Below, piece after piece: positions 59,775-64,000 of a stretch of 64,000 nt of DNA. The DNA comes from Caldifarciminota bacterium (GTDB lineage Bacteria; Hydrothermota; Tepidihabitantia; Tepidihabitantales; Tepidihabitantaceae): NCBI GenBank assembly GCA_026418295.1, contig JAOABP010000003.1, positions 179,175 to 243,174 on the forward strand, given 5' to 3'. Positions within the stretch are counted from its first letter, which is position 1; every line of letters starts with the position of its first letter. The notes beneath the pieces are model-generated. The model had not been told where the DNA came from. It did not search any database and saw only the letters and a list, made by a program, of their open reading frames with translations. The position numbers and the translations under genes are program-made.

Positions 59775-60947
59775 ATGCGGATTTGCATGGTATCGGATAA
59801 TTATTACCCGTATATCGGGGGAATCGCGGAACATATCCATCATCTCGCGGTTGAACTCCGACGCCGGGGGCATACGGTGAAAATTCTCACTACCCGGGTG
59901 GGGGGGAAGAGTCTTGCCTGTCTGGACAAAGTGCCGGATGAGGATCAGGTTTTCCGGGTGGGACGCGGGCTGGTGATCCGTTCCAATAAATCCTTTGCCC
60001 GGGTGCCGGTGGCATTCCGTCCCTTTGCCCGGGTGAAGCGTTTTTTTGAGCAGGAGCGGTTTGATGTGATTCATCTCCACGGCTCACTGGCGCCGACCCT
60101 ACCGCTGGTGGCGCTGCGGGTCTCCCGGGCGATCAATGTTTTTACCTTTCATGCCAGCCATGACAAGAGCATCGGTTATGCGCTGTGCCGTTCGCTGCTG
60201 CTGCCCTATTTCCGGGCAATTCATGGATTGATCGCAGTCTCAACAGCAGCCCGGGATTCAACTGCCAAATATTTCCCGGGTAATTACCGGATTATTCCCA
60301 ATGGTGTTGATGTGGATTTTTTCAAGCCTGATGTCGAGCCGATTCCGGAGCTCAATAACGGCCGGCCGAAGATACTTTTCTTAGGAAGATTTGAACCCCG
60401 GAAGGGACTGAAGTATCTGCTGATGGCACTGCCGAAGATTGTTCGGGAGGTTCCGGATGTCCAGCTGGTTGTGGTCGGAACCGGTCTTTTCGGTTATGCC
60501 TACAAGGATTATCTGGACAAAGAGGTTGAGTCTCATGTTTACTGGGCGGGGCTGATTCCCGGTGAGCTCCGGCCGAGATATTACCGGACCTGTGATGTGT
60601 TCTGTTCTCCGGCAATCGGCTATGAAAGTTTCGGAATTGTGCTTTTGGAGGCGATGGCAACCGCAAGGCCGGTGGTGGCATCTGACATTACCGGTTACCG
60701 GACGGTGATGACCGACGGGCGGGAAGGGTTTCTGGTTCCGCCACGCGATCCGGATGCGATTGCCCGGGCGATTATAAAACTGCTCAAGGAACCGGAGCGG
60801 GCGCGGGAGTTGGGCGAGAATGGGAGAAAACGGGCGCAGGAGTTTTCCTGGGCAAATATCGCTTTACAGGTGGAGAGCTTTTATCAGGAGCTGGTTGACC
60901 GTTATCCGGTGCCGAGAGTCCATTTAAAAAGTGCCCAGTTCAAATAA
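59775..60947 (+). CDS. Glycosyltransferase family 4 (phosphatidylinositol-mannoside-type)
   Basis: 390 aa. MRICMVSDNYYPYIGGIAEHIHHLA opens the N-domain. The C-domain has IPNGVDVDFFKPD, FLGRFEPRKGLKYLLMALP and YESFGIVLLEAMATARPVVASDITGY with the E-x7-E pair. The layout fits sugar transfer to a lipid acceptor, as in PimA-like enzymes, but the substrate is not readable. It overlaps the MFS gene by 17 nt. Confidence 0.88.
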   Translation: MRICMVSDNYYPYIGGIAEHIHHLAVELRRRGHTVKILTTRVGGKSLACLDKVPDEDQVFRVGRGLVIRSNKSFARVPVAFRPFARVKRFFEQERFDVIHLHGSLAPTLPLVALRVSRAINVFTFHASHDKSIGYALCRSLLLPYFRAIHGLIAVSTAARDSTAKYFPGNYRIIPNGVDVDFFKPDVEPIPELNNGRPKILFLGRFEPRKGLKYLLMALPKIVREVPDVQLVVVGTGLFGYAYKDYLDKEVESHVYWAGLIPGELRPRYYRTCDVFCSPAIGYESFGIVLLEAMATARPVVASDITGYRTVMTDGREGFLVPPRDPDAIARAIIKLLKEPERARELGENGRKRAQEFSWANIALQVESFYQELVDRYPVPRVHLKSAQFK

Positions 60948-62295
60948 GATCGAAGCGGGGATTTCACCAGAAGCGGTGCTGGACCCGAAGCGCCGGAGTC
61001 AGCTGGTGCCGGTACTGAGAATCCCGGAGTTTGTGATCTTTGCGGTTTCTCAGGCGTTTTCGCTCTTTGGTGACAAGCTTGACTACATGGCGCTTTTGGC
61101 GATGATTGCCTTTTTTTCCAGCCGGTTCGGCTGGGACAGTGCCCGGGCAATTTCCTATCTTTCGGTCGTGGTGGCACTGCCTGTGGTGTTGTTCGGACCG
61201 CTCGCGGGCGTTCTTGTTGACCGCTGGGACCGAAGAAAGGTGATGATCGTTTGCGATTCATTCCGCACCGTGCTGGTACTGCTGATTCCATTTCTGGCAC
61301 TGCTGACCGGGCAGTTTCTGCTCGTTTATTTTCTCGCATTTCTCGTTTTTCTGTTCGGGCTTTTTTTTAATACCGCCCGGATGGCAATCATTCCCAATCT
61401 TGTCGGGCAGGACAAGGTACTGGGCGCAAACTCCTTTCTCAACATCATCGGCCGGGTGGCAACCTTTGCCGGCATGGTGCTTGGCGGTCTGATTGTCGAC
61501 TGGTCGGGCTGGCTGCGGCTGGGGATCAGGCCGGCCTGGACCGCAGGTTTCTATATTGACGCACTCACCTATTTTGTTTCGGTCCTGGCGCTGCTTTTTA
61601 TCTTCAAGCGGCTGGCAGCCGGTGAGAAAAGGACTGATTTGCACCCGGCTGAGGTGGAGCTTTTTATCAAGCAGCAGTCGAAAATGATTCAGAGTGTAAA
61701 GGAGCTGTTTGCGGTAGTGAGGAATCAGCCGGCGGTGCTTTTTGTCTATTGCTCAATTGTGCTGATGGTGATTCTGGGAGCAGCGGTGGTGGTGCTGTAT
61801 GTGCCGGTGATCCAGTCGAGCCGGGAACTGGGAGGTGTTGGCCTGGGGACAAAAGGGGTAGGTTATGTGGCCGCCATCGGTTCGGTCGGATTACTGGTTT
61901 CGTCGCTGGTGTTTGGGGCGTTCGGACACCGGGTGAAAAAGCACAAGGTGATGCTTTTGTGTTTTCTGGTAATGGGACTGGTGGCAGCGGGGTTGGCAAT
62001 ATCCAGGACTTTTGCGCCGGTGGCGCCGCTGGTCTTTATTGCCGGGCTGGCTCTTTCACCGGTGTATATTGGGATGGATACCCTGCTTCATGAGTCGGTG
62101 GGTGAGGAGGTGCGGGGGAGGATATTTTCAACCCGGGACTGGCTGCTGCATATGCTTTTTGCGCTCGCCGCCCTGATTATCGGTCAGCTGACCAATTTCT
62201 TTTCCAGCCGGCGGTTGCTGCTGGGATTCGGAATTCTGGTAGTTCTGGGGAGTATTGCCGGATTCCTTCTCACCCGGCGAAGAGAGATCGGATAA
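60931..62295 (+). CDS. MFS transporter
   Basis: 454 aa with about 12 hydrophobic helices. It has the major-facilitator loop motif in GVLVDRWDRRKVMIVCDSFR after helix 2, and MFS_3/EntS-type features (FFNTARMAIIPNLVGQDKVLGANS). It is probably a proton-driven exporter; substrate unknown. GTG 60931 overlaps the preceding gene's end by 17 nt. Coupling with the GT4 suggests glycolipid or metabolite export, by context only. Confidence 0.88.
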   Translation: MPSSNKIEAGISPEAVLDPKRRSQLVPVLRIPEFVIFAVSQAFSLFGDKLDYMALLAMIAFFSSRFGWDSARAISYLSVVVALPVVLFGPLAGVLVDRWDRRKVMIVCDSFRTVLVLLIPFLALLTGQFLLVYFLAFLVFLFGLFFNTARMAIIPNLVGQDKVLGANSFLNIIGRVATFAGMVLGGLIVDWSGWLRLGIRPAWTAGFYIDALTYFVSVLALLFIFKRLAAGEKRTDLHPAEVELFIKQQSKMIQSVKELFAVVRNQPAVLFVYCSIVLMVILGAAVVVLYVPVIQSSRELGGVGLGTKGVGYVAAIGSVGLLVSSLVFGAFGHRVKKHKVMLLCFLVMGLVAAGLAISRTFAPVAPLVFIAGLALSPVYIGMDTLLHESVGEEVRGRIFSTRDWLLHMLFALAALIIGQLTNFFSSRRLLLGFGILVVLGSIAGFLLTRRREIG

Positions 62296-62314
62296 AGAGA
62301 AAGGAGGAGTTGTA

Positions 62315-63421
62315 ATGTTTGATCCCAGAGTTGAGAAACTGGCGCAGGTGCTGATTCATTACAGCCTGCAGCTGAAGAAAGATGAGTGGCTGGTGATGAT
62401 CGGACCGGCCAACGCTGATGAGTTATACAAGGCAGCACTGGTTGAGGCGCTCAAGGCGGGGGCTTATGTCACGATGCGGGTCGGGATCGCCGATGCGGCA
62501 TACCTTTTCTACCGTTATGCCAGTGAAAAACAGCTGAGTTTTGTCAGTCCGACCGAAAAATTGGAGGTGGAAAAGGCGGATGCCCTGCTCTATGTCTGGA
62601 GCGGCTGGAACACAAAGGAGTTTACCAGTATCGATCCCAAACGGCTGGCAGTTGCCCAGCGTGCCCGCAAGCCGCTTTTTGAAACCCGGCTCCGGCGGGA
62701 AGCGGCGGGAAAACTGCGCTGGGTCGGCACGCTCTATCCGACACCCTCCTCAGCTCAGGATGCGGAGATGGCACTGATTGAGTACCAGGAGTTTGTCTAC
62801 GGTGCGGGCAAGCTGGACCGGCGGGATCCGATCCGGGAATGGCAGGAGGTTTCCCGGCGTCAAGCCCGGCTGATCCGGAAGCTGAACCGGTTCAAGACCA
62901 TCCGGATTGTCGGGGAGGATACGGATATTACCTTCGGGGTCCGGGGCAGAAAATGGATCAACTGTGACGGCCGGGTGAACTTTCCGGACGGCGAGGTTTT
63001 TACCGGACCGGAAGAGGACAAAACCGAAGGGAAGATTCGTTTTCATTTCCCGGCAGTCTATATGGGCAAGGAGGTAGTCGGTGTGCAGCTGGTTTTTGAA
63101 AAGGGCCGGGTGGTTGAGGCGAAGGCAGAGAAGGGGGAGGATCTGCTGAAGGCGATGCTTGCGACCGATGAAGGAGCGGGGCGAGTCGGTGAGCTGGCAT
63201 TCGGCACCAACTACTCAATTCAGCGGTTCACAAAGAACACACTTTTTGATGAGAAGATCGGCGGCACGATCCATATGGCACTGGGTGCATCGCTGCCCGA
63301 ATCGGGCGGGAAAAACAAATCGGCAATTCACTGGGATATGATCTGTGATACCCGGCGGCAGGGTTACGCGGTATATGGTGATGGGAGGCTGATTATGAAA
63401 GAGGGGAGGTTGGTGATATGA
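62315..63421 (+). CDS. M29-type aminopeptidase, catalytic Tyr position altered
   Basis: About 368 aa of the thermophilic aminopeptidase family M29 (AmpS/AmpT/AP-II). Visible metal-ligand motifs are PDGEVFTGPEEDKTEG (Glu), GELAFGTN (Glu), GGTIHMALG (His), and SAIHWDMICD (His, Asp). The M29 catalytic Tyr, usually in HxALGxAYPE, lies in LGASLPESGG here, so it is Leu. This may change or abolish catalysis, or shift the role to another residue. AAAGGAGG at 62300-62307 supports ATG 62315. ATGA overlap with the GAF gene. Confidence 0.85.
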   Translation: MFDPRVEKLAQVLIHYSLQLKKDEWLVMIGPANADELYKAALVEALKAGAYVTMRVGIADAAYLFYRYASEKQLSFVSPTEKLEVEKADALLYVWSGWNTKEFTSIDPKRLAVAQRARKPLFETRLRREAAGKLRWVGTLYPTPSSAQDAEMALIEYQEFVYGAGKLDRRDPIREWQEVSRRQARLIRKLNRFKTIRIVGEDTDITFGVRGRKWINCDGRVNFPDGEVFTGPEEDKTEGKIRFHFPAVYMGKEVVGVQLVFEKGRVVEAKAEKGEDLLKAMLATDEGAGRVGELAFGTNYSIQRFTKNTLFDEKIGGTIHMALGASLPESGGKNKSAIHWDMICDTRRQGYAVYGDGRLIMKEGRLVI

Positions 63422-63867
63422 AATATCAGGCACAGCTGGAGGAGATTAAGACCCTGCTTCGCTCCAGTCAGCGCAGTGAGGATGCTCAAGCCCGGGTGGT
63501 GATGGCGCTGAAGAAACACTTCCCGCAGTTCAGCTGGGTGGGCATTTTCCAACTGGTTGGCAAGGAACTGGTGCTGGGGCCCTTTCAGGGGAAATTTCCC
63601 TCCGGTTATGAGAAGATTCCGGTGGGCAGAGGGATCTGCGGCACGGTCGCGGTGACCATGCGGACCGAAGTGGTGCCGGATGTCAGTGCTGATGCCCGGT
63701 ATCTGACCTGCTTTGCCGAGACGCGTTCCGAACTGGTGGTGCCGATTATCAGGGAGGAAAAGCTGTGGGGCGAAATTACGATTGATGCCGGCGTGGCAAA
63801 TGCATTTACCCGGGACGAGATTGAACTGGTGGAAAAGGTGGCGAAACTGCTGGCAGAGCATGTGTAA
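63418..63867 (+). CDS. GAF-domain protein resembling free Met-R-sulfoxide reductase
   Basis: 149 aa, a single GAF domain like fRMsr. VGIFQLVGKELVLGPFQGK, GRGICGTVAV and DVSADARYLTCFAETRSELVVPI correspond to the family's cysteine positions; two of the three redox cysteines are seen (GICG and TCFAE). fRMsr reduces free methionine-(R)-sulfoxide. It overlaps the M29 stop by 4 nt (ATGA) and ends before a strong terminator. Confidence 0.82.
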   Translation: MKYQAQLEEIKTLLRSSQRSEDAQARVVMALKKHFPQFSWVGIFQLVGKELVLGPFQGKFPSGYEKIPVGRGICGTVAVTMRTEVVPDVSADARYLTCFAETRSELVVPIIREEKLWGEITIDAGVANAFTRDEIELVEKVAKLLAEHV

Positions 63868-63886
63868 CTAGGCGGTGAAAAATCAA

Positions 63887-63916
63887 GGGGGGCGGCATTT
63901 CTGCCGCCCCCCTTTT
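63887..63916 (+). terminator. Terminator of the M29-GAF unit
   Basis: An 11-bp stem pairs 63887-63897 (GGGGGGCGGCA) with 63902-63912 around TTTC, followed by TTTT. Confidence 0.9.
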
Positions 63917-63933
63917 ACTTTAATCAGGCCGGC

Positions 63934-64000
63934 TCAGTGCAGCAGCACCGCCCTGGTGGTAACGGTCCGGTCCGGCGTCTCCAGCCGGCAGAGGTACAGC
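63934..64000 (-). CDS. C-terminal end of a secreted protein (partial)
   Basis: On the - strand the last 21 codons before TGA at 63934 read LYLCRLETPDRTVTTRAVLL-type sequence, ending in His. This is the last strand pattern (x-Y-L-C-R-L ... R-A-V-L-L) of the T9SS-type C-terminal domains seen in the subtilase and others. The rest of the gene lies beyond the window. Confidence 0.5.
   Translation of the reverse strand, partial: LYLCRLETPDRTVTTRAVLLH

Noticed and set aside
1..64000. tRNA, rRNA, CRISPR, IS elements or phage genes
   Set aside because: I looked on both strands for tRNA arms, regular repeats and transposase motifs and found none.

Overview
This is about 64 kb of a GC-rich bacterial chromosome carrying roughly 50 protein genes. 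Gene content includes dnaA, rpsO-pnp, phoH-ybeY-recO, a sigma-54-type activator, and many secreted proteins that end in a T9SS-type or FlgD-like C-terminal beta domain. This suggests an uncultured, FCB-related or candidate-phylum bacterium of the WOR-3 (Stahlbacteria) type. That assignment is inference from gene content. No rRNA gene, tRNA, CRISPR array, insertion sequence or prophage was seen.

Layout. 1-450: a structured RNA candidate ending at a bidirectional terminator. 454-6191 (-): TPR protein, M19 dipeptidase and C25 gingipain-like peptidase. 6400-7622 (-): PrsW-like and small membrane proteins. 7726-12466 (+): glycosyltransferase, ABC-2 exporter with two permeases, and PdxA. 12510-12653 (-): structured RNA. 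12702-14445 (-): RtcA and DUF72. 14592-15836 (+): AsnA with a lysine-rich tail. 15888-15978 (-): structured RNA. 16019-24337 (-): M23 peptidase, dnaA with flanking AT-rich and DnaA-box regions, full-length hypF, two membrane proteins and an M28 peptidase. 24739-26112 (-): an Asp-box protein. 26237-28103 (+): a sigma-54-type activator followed by a sigma-54-type promoter and a short terminated transcript. 28171-33370 (+): TldD, PmbA and a Lon-like protease. 33278-37047 (-): GT2, flippase-like protein, HisC-like aminotransferase and DUF502. 37235-47557: secreted and envelope proteins plus galE. 47602-51952 (-): phoH-ybeY-CNNM-CNNM-recO. 52058-63867 (+): nitroreductase, AAA ATPase, rpsO-pnp, M16 peptidase, aminotransferase, GT4, MFS, M29 and GAF. 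63934-64000 (-): the C-terminus of another secreted protein.

Two themes stand out. First, many genes have a TTGACA-like / TANNNT promoter whose -10 box ends only 5 to 9 nt before the start codon, implying leaderless or near-leaderless mRNAs. Other genes, mainly secreted-protein and lipoprotein genes, have 20-60 nt leaders with a strong AAGGAGG. Second, intergenic regions hold several apparently independent structured RNAs with their own promoters. One, at 12510-12653, has a duplicated C-rich element that is complementary to Shine-Dalgarno sequences. Another, at 27979-28103, starts from a near-perfect sigma-54 promoter next to a sigma-54 activator gene and ends in a strong terminator. I consider these RNAs the best candidates for something undescribed.

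Many start codons below are corrected from the longest open frame, using ribosome-binding sites, promoters and family length. Two genes (hypF and the M19 dipeptidase) appear to lack any AUG, GUG or UUG start where the family requires one.
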